A DNA stretch of 64,000 nt from contig NZ_CP047984.1 in the NCBI RefSeq assembly GCF_009931655.1, positions 2,931,001 to 2,995,000 on the forward strand, written 5' to 3'. The notes under the pieces were generated by a model. It made no database searches and was not told where the DNA came from. It was given only the letters and a program-made list of their open reading frames with translations. Within the stretch, counting starts at the first letter, position 1, and each line of letters begins with the position of its first letter. Of this stretch, positions 1 to 8,411 are shown one piece after another. The translations under genes were made by a program, and so were the position numbers. Source of the DNA: Pontibacter russatus (GTDB lineage Bacteria > Bacteroidota > Bacteroidia > Cytophagales > Hymenobacteraceae).

Positions 1-668
1 TCCGTGATCTCCGTCAAACCGATGGCCGCACGGTGGCGCAAGCCCATGGAAGCCGGGATTTCCTGGTTCTCTGAAACGGGCAGAATGCAGCGGGCCGCTT
101 TGATGCGGTTGTTGGAGATGATGACCGCGCCATCGTGCAGGGGGCTGTTCTTGTTGAAGATGGACATGAGCAGGCGCTTCGAGATCACGGCGTCAATCAA
201 ATCACCCGACTCGGCGTAATACTTCAGCTCGGAGCTTTTGGAGAAAACAATCAGGGCGCCGGTGTTTTTGCCCGCCAGCGATTTGGCCGCCTCTATAAAA
301 GGCGTCAGGCTGAGCTTCTCGGCCTGCTCGCGGCGCCACGGGAAGCCCCGGAAAAAGCGGTCGTTGTTGAAGGCAGTGGTCTTGCCGATCATCAGCAGGA
401 AACGCCGTATCTCCGGCTGGAACAGAATGATGGCCGCCAGCACGCCCACACCCATAAACTGGCCCAGGATAATGCTGAGCAACTCCATGCCGGCGGCGCG
501 CACCACCAGGTACAGCAGGTAGATAGAGAGCAGGCCCAGGAAAATCTTCAGCGCCACGCTGCCCGTCAGGAGTTTGTACAACTGGTACAGCAGCACCGTC
601 ACCAGCAGGATATCGATGATATCGAGCAGCTCTATCTCTAAAAAGCCTATGCTGAATAAAAAGATCAA
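1..668 (-). CDS. cdaA: Diadenylate cyclase CdaA (3' end beyond window)
   Basis: This membrane diadenylate cyclase makes c-di-AMP from two ATP. I translated the minus strand for 222 codons before the window edge. Residues about 12-85 hold three hydrophobic segments, and the DAC domain follows from about residue 120. The two catalytic motifs are visible: LHDGA (DGA at about 179-181) and RHR at about 211-213. There is no ATG at the N-terminus. The best start is a TTG whose last two bases are shared with the TGA stop of folP, so the two genes overlap and are probably translationally coupled. The folP-cdaA order is common in Bacteroidota. The C-terminus is missing only because the window ends. Confidence 0.93.
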   Translation of the reverse strand, partial: MIFLFSIGFLEIELLDIIDILLVTVLLYQLYKLLTGSVALKIFLGLLSIYLLYLVVRAAGMELLSIILGQFMGVGVLAAIILFQPEIRRFLLMIGKTTAFNNDRFFRGFPWRREQAEKLSLTPFIEAAKSLAGKNTGALIVFSKSSELKYYAESGDLIDAVISKRLLMSIFNKNSPLHDGAVIISNNRIKAARCILPVSENQEIPASMGLRHRAAIGLTEIT

Positions 669-1531
669 AGTATTGTTTTCTTATAGAGTTCCACTGTTTG
701 CTTCGCTTCTTTTACGTCGTGTACCCGCAGAATGGCTGCACCCTTCATCAACGCCACCATGTTCAGGGCTATTGTGCCGGTGAGCGCGTCAGCCTGCCCG
801 ATGCCCAGCGTTTTATAGACCATCGACTTGCGCGAGAGCCCGGCCAGAACCGGCAGCCCGAACACACGGAGCTCGTCGAGGCGGCGCAGCAGTTCAAAGT
901 TGTGGCTTACGGTTTTGGCGAAGCCGAAGCCGGGGTCCAGGATGATGTCTTTCACGCCCAGTTGTGTTAGCCGCGCTACCTGTTCCTGCAGTTCGTCCAC
1001 CACTTCTACTGCCACATCCCCGTACTTAGCCAACGTCGTCATGGTCTGCGGCGTTCCACGCATGTGCATGAGTATATAGGGCACCTGCAGCCGGGCCACC
1101 GTCGGGAACATGGCCTCGTCCAAATGCCCGCCCGCAATGTCGTTGATGATGGCCGCACCTGCCTGCACCGCCGCTTCGGCCACCGCCGCCCTGAATGTGT
1201 CTACAGAAATCACCGCCTCCGGGAAGTTGCCGGCAATGGCTTCGATGGCTGGCGCTACTCGGTCAATCTCCTCCTGCACAGGTATATCGGTGGCGCCGGG
1301 CCGCGAGGAATAACCGCCAATGTCCAGCATGTCTGCGCCGTCGGCCAGCATGGCTTCGGCCCGCTGCAGCACCTCTTCTGTGGAGCGGAGGCGGCTGCCG
1401 GCGTAGAAAGAATCGGGGGTGACGTTCAGGATGCCCATGACCAGCGGGGCGTCCAGGAGCAGGAGCTTTCCGCGGCAGTTGAGTGTGGATTTTGTGCTAA
1501 AAAGCGTATCTTTCGCTTCCAAAGTTGGCAT
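665..1531 (-). CDS. folP: Dihydropteroate synthase
   Basis: FolP condenses p-aminobenzoate with 6-hydroxymethyl-dihydropterin diphosphate to give dihydropteroate in folate synthesis, in the cytoplasm. The 288-residue length is normal. The signature MGILNVTPDSF is at residues 32-42 and DIGGYSSRPG at about 70-79. The substrate-binding loop GLSRKS and a C-terminal RVHDV also fit the family. The start codon lies at the start of the divergent DUF1599 gene, so the two promoters must overlap the neighbouring coding starts. Its stop overlaps the TTG start of cdaA downstream. Confidence 0.95.
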   Translation of the reverse strand: MPTLEAKDTLFSTKSTLNCRGKLLLLDAPLVMGILNVTPDSFYAGSRLRSTEEVLQRAEAMLADGADMLDIGGYSSRPGATDIPVQEEIDRVAPAIEAIAGNFPEAVISVDTFRAAVAEAAVQAGAAIINDIAGGHLDEAMFPTVARLQVPYILMHMRGTPQTMTTLAKYGDVAVEVVDELQEQVARLTQLGVKDIILDPGFGFAKTVSHNFELLRRLDELRVFGLPVLAGLSRKSMVYKTLGIGQADALTGTIALNMVALMKGAAILRVHDVKEAKQTVELYKKTIL

Positions 1532-2112
1532 GTACGTCTGTTGATTTTAAAATTAAAGCTAAAAACTTGATTAATCAAACACTTCAGGAATATGATCAGG
1601 TCGTGCAGCGTTGCAAGGACACCTTTGTGAAGAAAACGCAGGATTATGGCACTGCCTGGCGCATATTGCGGCTTCCCTCCATCACCGACCAGATCTTTAT
1701 CAAGGCGCAGCGCATCCGCTCCATCCAGGAGAAAGGGAAGCAGTTGGTGGAGGACGATATAAACGGGGAGTTTGTGGGCATCATTAATTATTGCATCATT
1801 GCGCTGATGCAATTGCACCTGCCCCCCGACGCAGACATGAACCTGTCGGCCCAGGAAGTGGAGCGGCAGTACATGCACCACATCGAAGAGAACATCAAGC
1901 TGCTGAACGCCAAAAACCACGATTACGGCGAGGCGTGGCGCGACATGCGCGTGAGTTCCATCACCGACATCATCCTGATGAAGCTCTACCGCACCAAGCA
2001 GATCGAAGACAACGCGGGGCAGACGCTGATCTCGGAGGGGGTGGAGGCCAACTACCGCGACATGATCAATTACGCTGTGTTCGCTTTGATAAAGCTGGGG
2101 TTTGCGGGGTGA
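1525..2112 (+). CDS. DUF1599 domain protein with internal duplication
   Basis: This 195-residue soluble protein matches the DUF1599 family known mainly from Bacteroidota; its function is unknown. The sequence is an internal duplication. Residues about 22-82 and 115-190 each contain the pattern K-x2-DYG-x-AWR followed by R-x2-SITD, an Arg-Ile/Thr-Lys-rich helix and a closing INY-x3-ALM/IKL stretch. The conserved charged residues suggest an all-alpha, MazG-like fold, but that is inference. The open frame begins with TTG overlapping the folP start. A second TTG about 42 bases downstream would give a start right before the conserved domain, so the exact N-terminus is uncertain. It is divergent from folP. 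Confidence 0.8.
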   Translation: MACTSVDFKIKAKNLINQTLQEYDQVVQRCKDTFVKKTQDYGTAWRILRLPSITDQIFIKAQRIRSIQEKGKQLVEDDINGEFVGIINYCIIALMQLHLPPDADMNLSAQEVERQYMHHIEENIKLLNAKNHDYGEAWRDMRVSSITDIILMKLYRTKQIEDNAGQTLISEGVEANYRDMINYAVFALIKLGFAG

Positions 2113-2121
2113 GAGACTTCC

Positions 2122-2297
2122 AACCACCCCTAACCCCTCCTTGTCTAAGGAGGGGAGTCGGCCTATAGTAAAGCAGCGTAAAAGCTCTGTAGCTATAGTT
2201 TTTAATCGCAAGAAGTAAAAGTTTAACAAAATGCATCAGAGGCTAAGGTAGTAGGGGAATCTCCCCTCCTTAGACAAGGAGGGGCAGGGGTAGTTAG
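2122..2297. repeat. REP/MITE-like element with terminal inverted hairpins, copy 1
   Basis: The two ends are inverted copies of each other (about 38 bp: 2122-2159 and 2257-2296). Each end is itself a hairpin with a 9-bp stem CCCCTCCTT/AAGGAGGGG and a four-base loop (GTCT on one end, AGAC on the other). About 100 bp of unrelated A+T-rich DNA lies between. A second, more diverged copy is at 7341-7540. No coding capacity is seen. Confidence 0.8.
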
Positions 2298-2336
2298 ACC
2301 CGGAACTCTGACACGATACAACACATGAAATAACCA

Positions 2337-3428
2337 ATGAAATATATAAGCACGTTCTGCTGGCTGTTTGTAGGAGTCCTGTTCATCTTTTCGGGGCTGA
2401 TTAAAATAAACGACCCGGTGGGCACCGCCATCAAGCTGGAGGAGTATTTTGAGGTTTTCTCCACGGACATATCCCCGATTTTTAAATTATTCGAGCCGTA
2501 CTCGCTGTTCCTGTCTATTTTTCTGAGCGCGGCGGAGATCGTGCTGGGAGTGGCGCTGCTGGTGCGCTGGCAACTGAAGGTGGTGATATGGGCGCTGCTG
2601 CTCATGATCGTGTTCTTCACTTTCCTCACCTTTTACTCGGCCTATTTCAACAAAGTGACGGACTGCGGCTGCTTCGGCGACGCCATCAAACTGACGCCCT
2701 GGGAGTCGTTTATAAAAGACGTGGTGCTGCTGGCCATGATCCTGGTGCTGCTGTTCACGCAGGAGCACCTGCGGCCCATCATGCGGCAGGCATCGGGGGC
2801 GGTGATCACCATCATCACGGCGGCTATCTCCATTATGGTGGGCTGGTACGCCTACGAGCACCTGCCCTATATCGATTTCCGGGCTTACAAGATAGGCAAC
2901 AACATCCCGACGCTCATGCAGCCCTCGGCCCCGCTGCGGTACAAGTACATCATGACGAAGGGCGGGCAGCAGGAGGAGTTCGAAACATATCCCACCGACC
3001 CGGCCTATGCGTTTAAAGAGATGGTGGCCATCAACCCCGAGGATGGGCCCAAAATTACGGACTTTAACGTGTGGAACGACACCGCTGACTTTACGCAGGA
3101 GGTGCTGACGGGCAAGAAACTGCTGATACTGGTGCAGAGCGTGGACAAGGCCGAAAGGGCGAACTTCGAGGATATAAACAAACTGGTGAAGGCGGCAGAG
3201 CAGCAGGGCATTACGCCGATGGTGATAACCAGCAGCAGCGGCGCTGATTTTGAGGTGTTCCGCCACGAACTGAACCTGGCCGCCCCCTACTATTACGGCG
3301 ACGGCACCGTGCTGAAGACCATCATCCGCTCCAACCCCGGTATCCTGCTGCTGCAGGACGGCACCGTAAAAGGCAAGTGGCACCACAACGACACCCCGGA
3401 TATAGAAGAGGTAACGGCGCTGCTGTAG
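2337..3428 (+). CDS. DoxX/MauE-type membrane protein (BT_3928 family)
   Basis: The protein has 363 residues. Residues 1-150 contain four to five hydrophobic segments typical of the DoxX/MauE fold, including FSGLIKINDPVGT near the N-terminus and a CGCFGD motif near residue 111. This matches the family called BT_3928 in Bacteroidota. A further hydrophobic segment at about 155-172 leads into a polar region of about 190 residues that may be a thioredoxin-like domain; it contains no CxxC that I can see. MauE/DoxX proteins are linked to thiol or sulfur redox chemistry at the membrane, but the role of this protein is not established. It lies upstream of aroK with a 130-base gap containing simple TTCGTT and TTCTAATT repeats. 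Confidence 0.78.
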   Translation: MKYISTFCWLFVGVLFIFSGLIKINDPVGTAIKLEEYFEVFSTDISPIFKLFEPYSLFLSIFLSAAEIVLGVALLVRWQLKVVIWALLLMIVFFTFLTFYSAYFNKVTDCGCFGDAIKLTPWESFIKDVVLLAMILVLLFTQEHLRPIMRQASGAVITIITAAISIMVGWYAYEHLPYIDFRAYKIGNNIPTLMQPSAPLRYKYIMTKGGQQEEFETYPTDPAYAFKEMVAINPEDGPKITDFNVWNDTADFTQEVLTGKKLLILVQSVDKAERANFEDINKLVKAAEQQGITPMVITSSSGADFEVFRHELNLAAPYYYGDGTVLKTIIRSNPGILLLQDGTVKGKWHHNDTPDIEEVTALL

Positions 3429-3566
3429 GCGTTGTTCGTGTTTCGTTATTCGTTTCTCGTGGTAGGCGCGCCTGCAAAATGAGGATATATAGCTAAGCAC
3501 AAACCTTCGCCATAATTCCTTCAAGCATGGTGCTCATTTCTAATTCATAATTTCTAATTGAAGAAA

Positions 3567-4076
3567 ATGAGAATTTTCCTGATAGGCATGATGGGCAGCG
3601 GGAAAACCACGCTGGGCAGGCAACTGGCGGCGGATCTGCACTGCCCCTTCGTGGACCTGGACGCATACCTGGAGCAGCGGGAGGGCCGCAGCATCGCCCA
3701 ACTTTTTGAACAGGAGGGGCAGGAGCGGTTCCGGGAGATGGAGCGGGAGGCGCTGGAGGCCGTGGTGCAGGAATATGGCCATGCCGTCATCTCCACGGGC
3801 GGCGGCGCCCCCTGCTTCTTCGACAACATCGGATTTATGAACCACCACGGCAGAACTTTTTTCCTGGATGTGCCTGTCGAAGAGATTTCCAGAAGGCTCC
3901 TGGCCTCTGACCTGCAGGTGCGGCCCCTGTTGGCTGGTAAAACGCAAGAGGAGATTAAATCTTTTCTGCTTAAAACATTAAGCCACCGCAGGCAGTTTTA
4001 TGAGCGCGCCGGCACCACGCTGCAAGGTGGAGATATAAGCGCTGTGTTGTTGCAGCAGTTGCTCAACAATAACTAA
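3567..4076 (+). CDS. aroK: Shikimate kinase
   Basis: AroK phosphorylates shikimate to shikimate 3-phosphate in the aromatic amino acid pathway. From the ATG at 3567 the protein is 169 residues, the usual length. The P-loop GMMGSGKTT is at residues 7-15. DLDAYLE supplies the shikimate-binding Asp, STGGGA is the central glycine motif, and RPLL in the lid is present. A TTG three codons upstream (3558) would also be in frame, but the ATG gives the family-typical MRIFLIG beginning. Confidence 0.95.
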   Translation: MRIFLIGMMGSGKTTLGRQLAADLHCPFVDLDAYLEQREGRSIAQLFEQEGQERFREMEREALEAVVQEYGHAVISTGGGAPCFFDNIGFMNHHGRTFFLDVPVEEISRRLLASDLQVRPLLAGKTQEEIKSFLLKTLSHRRQFYERAGTTLQGGDISAVLLQQLLNNN

Positions 4077-4135
4077 GGAGGTGCGTTAAATGAAAGATAT
4101 AAGGACACTCCACGCGACGCACCCACCAAATTAAG

Positions 4136-4143
4136 TAGTTTTG
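4136..4143 (+). promoter_or_regulatory. Candidate -7 box (TAGTTTTG) before the fatty acid hydroxylase
   Basis: TAGTTTTG matches the Bacteroidota -7 consensus TAnnTTTG and lies 29 bases before the ATG of the next gene. I do not see a good -33 TTG at the usual distance, so this is a weak call. Confidence 0.35.
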
Positions 4144-4172
4144 CAGCATCATAAGTAAAGCAAAATATCCCT

Positions 4173-4781
4173 ATGAAACCTAACCACAAAGGACGCGCCC
4201 AGATTTTCGAGAACCCCGTACTTGAGAGACTGACCCGAACGCACATTTCCCTGCCCATCACCATTTTCGTTGCCTTTGCCGCAGGCCTGGTTTATTATGG
4301 CATCACGCACAGCTTTATCGGGGTGATAGAGGCTGTCGGCCTGTTCTTGATTGGCTGGCTTCTTTTCTCGCTGCTCGAGTATGTGGCGCACCGCTTCCTT
4401 TTCCACATGAGCACCGACACGCCTGCCAAAGCGAGGATACAGTACACGTTTCACGGCAACCACCACGAGTACCCCAAAGACAAGGAGCGCCTGGCCATGC
4501 CGCCCATCGTGAGCGTGCTCGTGGCATCGCTGCTGTTTTTCGTGTTCAAGCTTGTATTCGGGCCGCTCGTGTTTGGCATATTGGCGGGCTTGCTGTTTGG
4601 CTACGCCATGTACCTGTTCGTGCATTACGCCGTGCATGCCTATGCGCCGCCCAAGAACTTCCTGAAGACGCTCTGGATACACCACAGCATCCATCATTAC
4701 AAAGACCCGAACGTGGCCTATGGTGTTTCGTCGCCGCTCTGGGATTATGTGCTGGGCACTATGCCCAGGCGGTCGAGGTAA
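4173..4781 (+). CDS. Fatty acid hydroxylase superfamily protein (sterol desaturase fold)
   Basis: This 202-residue integral membrane di-iron oxygenase probably hydroxylates a fatty acyl chain, possibly of a sphingolipid or ornithine lipid. The histidine clusters that bind the iron pair are all visible: H73/H78 (HRFLFH), H94/H97/H98 (HGNHH), H151/H155 (HYAVH) and H170/H171/H174/H175 (HHSIHH). Four hydrophobic segments at about 28-45, 50-70, 112-128 and 132-152 place it in the inner membrane. The substrate cannot be told from sequence. It stands alone between aroK and a strong terminator. Confidence 0.87.
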   Translation: MKPNHKGRAQIFENPVLERLTRTHISLPITIFVAFAAGLVYYGITHSFIGVIEAVGLFLIGWLLFSLLEYVAHRFLFHMSTDTPAKARIQYTFHGNHHEYPKDKERLAMPPIVSVLVASLLFFVFKLVFGPLVFGILAGLLFGYAMYLFVHYAVHAYAPPKNFLKTLWIHHSIHHYKDPNVAYGVSSPLWDYVLGTMPRRSR

Positions 4782-4805
4782 GCACCCTGTATACCACACC
4801 CGCAA

Positions 4806-4860
4806 CCATATATAAATCAGAAAGGGAGCCTTTGAGGCTCCCTTTCTGATTTATATATGG
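4806..4860. terminator. Bidirectional terminator, perfect 25-bp stem
   Basis: Two 25-base arms (4806-4830 and 4836-4860) are perfect inverted complements around a five-base loop TTTGA. The arms end in A+T-rich CCATATATAAATC/GATTTATATATGG. It lies between the convergent hydroxylase gene (+) and the small lipoprotein gene (-), so it can serve both. Confidence 0.9.
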
Positions 4861-4879
4861 TTCTATACTCCCGGCCCCC

Positions 4880-5050
4880 TCAGCCTCTGAACTTGCGCAC
4901 CAGCCAGCCAACCAGCAGCACCACTAGCACGATGATGATGACAGCCGTCCACATGCCAGCCTCAAATATATCTCCAACAAGTTCGCAACTGCTCAGCGTC
5001 AGTGTGAGCAGCACGAGCAGGGTCATGAGGTAAACGCGTATATTTTTCAT
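4880..5050 (-). CDS. Small lipoprotein with C-terminal membrane segment
   Basis: The 56-residue protein starts MKNIRVYL and has a signal peptide ending in a lipobox-like LTLSSC. The mature part holds a hydrophobic segment (about residues 33-50) followed by VRKFRG. The open frame extends 16 codons upstream, but the extension lacks signal-peptide character, so the internal ATG at 5050 is preferred. Short proteins of this pattern (SSCE..G.IF.AG.W then one membrane helix) are widespread in Bacteroidota. Some databases have labelled them phosphatidate cytidylyltransferase, which the sequence does not support. Function unknown. Confidence 0.7.
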   Translation of the reverse strand: MKNIRVYLMTLLVLLTLTLSSCELVGDIFEAGMWTAVIIIVLVVLLVGWLVRKFRG

Positions 5051-5663
5051 TTTCTTAGATGTTAAAAAGTCCGGACTGATTTTGAATATGGCTGGCAAGG
5101 CATCATCAGTCGCTTATATGATAATATTGCCATGTTAGCTGTTTACTGGCACTGGCCGAAAAAGGTTGAGCATACGGCGCTTCCGCGCAACTCCGGTAAG
5201 CGCAGAACGCGGAAAAAGCCGCCGGCGCCAGGCCTCCCGGACGCACCGGCAAAAGGCGGCCAAGGCTTTCGCGGACAAGGCCGGGCGCGTTCAGAATTTC
5301 ACTTTCCCCGGAACAGCCGCTCTGTAAGGAGGCCGCCAGCCGCACCGGGCGGGGGAGATGGCCACGCGTTGTGCCCCGGCACCGAACATACCGCGTCACC
5401 GGCTGTTTATTCTGACAGTAAGCTGAGTTCCGGCAGGCGGGACAGTTATATGTGGCACAAAATCTCCGGGCCAGACGCAGCTTTTTTAGCCGGTGTGCTG
5501 TAAGTTTGCCGCTATAAGAGCAAACAAGGGAGCGGCCCGGAAATGCGCCAGGTCGCGGCATATAATTGAGAGGTTTTATGGCTCGTCGGCGCATAAAAAC
5601 GTACGCTTTCTAAAGTTTGAAATGTTTTACCGACTTCATTGTCTTTCATAATTTATATATAGG
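5051..5663. other. 613-bp G+C-rich intergenic region without a clear gene
   Basis: Open frames exist on both strands (minus 5106-5594, plus 5132-5503). Their translations are rich in Arg, Pro and Cys, with codon choice unlike the neighbours, and I do not believe either. I see no tRNA, and the conserved RNase P RNA motif is absent. The stretch separates a small lipoprotein gene from mqo, so the mqo promoter should lie near 5600-5660. Its high G+C content compared with the A+T-rich intergenic DNA elsewhere is odd. Confidence 0.5.
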
Positions 5664-7175
5664 ATGAACCATAGCAACAATTCCGCAGATCCTGATGTAG
5701 TGCTGATCGGCGCTGGTATCATGAGCGCCACGCTGGGCGTGCTGTTAAAGGAGCTGCAACCTGACATAACCATCGAGATTTACGAGCGGCTGGATATGGC
5801 GGCGGCTGAAAGCTCCGATGCCTGGAACAACGCCGGTACAGGCCACTCCGCCTTCTGCGAACTGAACTACACACCGGTGCTCGCCGACGGGTCCATCGAG
5901 ACGTCCAAAGCTGTTAAGATTGCGGAGTCGTTCGAGGTGTCGAAGCAGTTCTGGGCCTACCTCATCGAGGGCGACCTCATCAAGATACCCGGCAACTTCA
6001 TCCGGAGCATCCCGCACATGAGCTTTGTCTGGGGCGATGCCAACGTCCGCTTCCTCGACAAGCGCTACAGGGCGCTCACGGAATGCCACCTCTTTAAAGG
6101 CATGGAGTACTCCGAGGACCCGAAGCAGCTGGCCGAGTGGATGCCGCTGATCATGGAGGGCCGCGACAAATCGCAGAAAGTGGCCGCCACCCGCATGGAG
6201 ATAGGCACCGACGTGAACTTTGGGGAGCTGACCCGCCGCATGTTCGATTACCTGAAGGAGCTGGACGGCGTTACGCTGCACTTTAACCACGAGGTGCGGA
6301 AACTGAAGCGGCAGCCGGACAGCAGATGGCAGATAAAGGTAAAAGACAGGGCCTCAGGCGGCAAGCGGAAAGTAAAGGCGAAGTTCATCTTTATAGGGGC
6401 GGGCGGCGGCTCGCTGCACCTGCTCGAGAAATCGGATATACCGGAGGGCAAGGGCTATGGCGGCTTCCCGGTGAGCGGCCAGTGGCTGAAGTGTACAAAC
6501 CCGGCCGTGATCAAAAAGCACCAGGCGAAGGTATATGGCAAGGCTGCCGTGGGCTCGCCGCCCATGTCGGTGCCGCACCTCGACACCAGGATGATCAACG
6601 GGAAGCGGGAGCTGCTCTTCGGGCCCTATGCGGGCTTCTCCACGAAGTTCCTAAAGAGCGGGTCTTACTTCGACCTGGCGCGTTCCATCAAAGTGAACAA
6701 CCTGCGGCCCATGATGGCGGCCGGCATCAAGAACATCCCGCTCACCCGCTACCTCATCGACCAGGTGCGCCAGTCGCCGGAGGACAGGATGGCGGCCCTG
6801 CGGCAGTACTTCCCGAACGCCAGGAGCGAGGACTGGAAACTGGAGATGGCCGGACAGCGGGTGCAGGTAATCAAAAAAGATCCCAGGCACGGCGGCGTGC
6901 TGGAGTTCGGCACCGAGGTGGTGAGCGCCGCCGACGGTTCCATTGCCGCGCTGCTGGGCGCCTCGCCGGGGGCCTCCACGGCCGTGTCCATCATGCTGGA
7001 CCTGCTGGGGCGCTGCTTCAAAAACAAGCTGAACTCCGCGGAATGGCAGGCAAAGCTGAAGCAGATGATTCCTTCTTACGGAGAGCCGCTCGGAGACGAC
7101 GCCCGGCTGCTGGAGGAGGTCAGGGAGCACACCAGCGAGGTGCTCGGCCTGAAAAACATTGAGCAGCTACACTAA
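5664..7175 (+). CDS. mqo: Malate:quinone oxidoreductase
   Basis: This FAD-dependent, membrane-associated enzyme oxidises malate to oxaloacetate and passes electrons to the quinone pool, replacing or supplementing soluble malate dehydrogenase in the TCA cycle. The 503-residue length is typical. The dinucleotide-binding motif LIGAGIMSATLG is at about residues 15-26, followed by E-rich YERLD. WNNAGTGHSA..ELNYTP is the family's hallmark substrate/FAD region. GAGGGSLHLLEKS and the C-terminal LLGASPGAS also match Mqo. It is a single-gene unit closed by the hairpin at 7200. Confidence 0.96.
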   Translation: MNHSNNSADPDVVLIGAGIMSATLGVLLKELQPDITIEIYERLDMAAAESSDAWNNAGTGHSAFCELNYTPVLADGSIETSKAVKIAESFEVSKQFWAYLIEGDLIKIPGNFIRSIPHMSFVWGDANVRFLDKRYRALTECHLFKGMEYSEDPKQLAEWMPLIMEGRDKSQKVAATRMEIGTDVNFGELTRRMFDYLKELDGVTLHFNHEVRKLKRQPDSRWQIKVKDRASGGKRKVKAKFIFIGAGGGSLHLLEKSDIPEGKGYGGFPVSGQWLKCTNPAVIKKHQAKVYGKAAVGSPPMSVPHLDTRMINGKRELLFGPYAGFSTKFLKSGSYFDLARSIKVNNLRPMMAAGIKNIPLTRYLIDQVRQSPEDRMAALRQYFPNARSEDWKLEMAGQRVQVIKKDPRHGGVLEFGTEVVSAADGSIAALLGASPGASTAVSIMLDLLGRCFKNKLNSAEWQAKLKQMIPSYGEPLGDDARLLEEVREHTSEVLGLKNIEQLH

Positions 7176-7199
7176 GCTACGATAAGTTATATATAGCAG

Positions 7200-7252
7200 A
7201 GCCCCTCCGGTGCGGTCAGATGACATCACATGCTGCCACGCCGGAGGGGCTT
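7200..7252 (+). terminator. Terminator after mqo
   Basis: AGCCCCTCCGG at 7200-7210 pairs with CCGGAGGGGCT at about 7241-7251, with a 30-base loop. It lies 25 bases after the mqo stop and is followed by TTCCTGCTTCT, a weak T-tract. Confidence 0.65.
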
Positions 7253-7340
7253 CCTGCTTCTACACCAACTCAGGCTGTAGAAATCGGATAAATACCCTTA
7301 TTAACTACGCCTCGCACACACTCGCTGGGGCTATATATCC

Positions 7341-7540
7341 AACTGCCCCTCCTTAGACAAGCAGGGAGGTTCCTCTTGCTTCTTCTCCTTGCAGGCAACT
7401 GGCAATGCATGGGTATATAGGCTGGGCTTCATTTACAGGTATCTCACCAACTATAGGTACCATCGTTTGAAGAAGCAGGAGCAGACTCCCCTCCTGGGGT
7501 AGAAGCCCTCTACAAGGGCAAGGAGGGGCAGGGGTGGTTC
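7341..7540. repeat. REP/MITE-like element, copy 2 (diverged)
   Basis: The left end at 7341-7368 has GCCCCTCCTTAGACAAG and the right end at 7495-7540 has CAAGGAGGGGCAGGGGTGGTT. Both match the ends of the element at 2122-2297 in inverted order. The right end has an expanded hairpin around GTAGA..TCTAC, and the left stem is mismatched. It lies between mqo and a minus-strand secreted-protein gene. No gene is seen in 7252-7640. Confidence 0.7.
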
Positions 7541-7644
7541 GAAACATATACAGCTCTTGATCCTGACATCAGTCGCTCGAGTCCTTCAATAAAGTGCCGC
7601 TATATATAAAGCAGCAAAAAGGGAGAAAGTCGGACTTGCGCGGT

Positions 7645-8280
7645 TCAGTCGGTGCCCCTGGTTGTCAGGTGGGGGCCTGCGCCGGGGGCGAAGAGGCGCA
7701 AAAACTCGGTGGGCGCGGCCTCAAAATAGTCCTCCTCCAGGTTATGCGCCGCCATCAGGTGCCTGCAAACCTTCCCCTCATGGGCAAAGGGCAGCTTAAA
7801 CCGGACGACATGCTCGCCGTCTACCAGGCGGGAACTGACCATAAACAGGGCGTTGTTTCGGTACCAGTGCCTTTTGCGGATGGCGAACCGCACGCTGTTC
7901 ACAAAATAGTGGTCGAGCACGGTGCTTCCCCGGCCAGTGTACACCTCAAAAAAGTTCGTGACCTGCAGGTAGTGCGTCTTGCCGTCTCTGGCAGCCACCA
8001 GGGCACTGATTTCCGCCAACTGCCCCTGTGTGAAATGCACCACCTGCTTCTCATCCGGCACGTCCACCACCAGCAGAAACCAGGGCGACTTTTTGTAGGC
8101 TACCGTAACAGGGCGGACAAAGCGGAGGATGGCGTGGCTCTCCCGGACATCCGCAACATATGCTTCCGTGGCAGTCTCCTCCGCCGCCCCGAGCGAGGCC
8201 GTGATGTTTCCGAATTTCTCTTGCGCAGCGGCTGTTGTAGCCAGCAGCAGCGCAAGCAGGTAAAGTAAGCAGGTTTTCAT
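7645..8280 (-). CDS. Hypothetical secreted protein
   Basis: The 211-residue protein has a clear Sec signal peptide (residues 1-19, cleavage after TTAAA-Q probable) and no further membrane segment. The mature part is mixed alpha/beta in character, with several aromatic and charged clusters (for example RKRHWYRNNALFMV). I recognise no domain. It is not close to a partner: the REP-like element is downstream and the CRISPR relic lies upstream. It could be a periplasmic or exported protein; no function is proposed. Confidence 0.65.
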   Translation of the reverse strand: MKTCLLYLLALLLATTAAAQEKFGNITASLGAAEETATEAYVADVRESHAILRFVRPVTVAYKKSPWFLLVVDVPDEKQVVHFTQGQLAEISALVAARDGKTHYLQVTNFFEVYTGRGSTVLDHYFVNSVRFAIRKRHWYRNNALFMVSSRLVDGEHVVRFKLPFAHEGKVCRHLMAAHNLEEDYFEAAPTEFLRLFAPGAGPHLTTRGTD

Positions 8281-8411
8281 GTAAAGGTAAAGGCTGAGGA
8301 TGCGCGTGTTTACTGGTAATTGTCTCCGGTTAAGTACGCCACAAATATATAGTATATTATATATTAAGCAACCTATATATAACTGATCATTCGGTTTTTA
8401 GAAGGATCAGC

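Noticed and set aside
135..641. Plus-strand open frame opposite cdaA
   Set aside because: It is the shadow of the minus-strand cdaA gene, which has full motif support.
5100..5520. RNase P RNA or tmRNA in the G+C-rich gap
   Set aside because: I looked for the conserved GAGGAAAGTCC and ACAGAAA signatures and tmRNA ends on both strands and did not find them.
5106..5594. Minus-strand frame of 162 residues in the G+C-rich gap
   Set aside because: Codon use is unlike real genes nearby, the translation is Arg/Pro/Cys-rich and no domain is recognisable.
8281..8411. A complete CRISPR leader
   Set aside because: Only A+T richness supports it; there is no conserved leader motif I can name.
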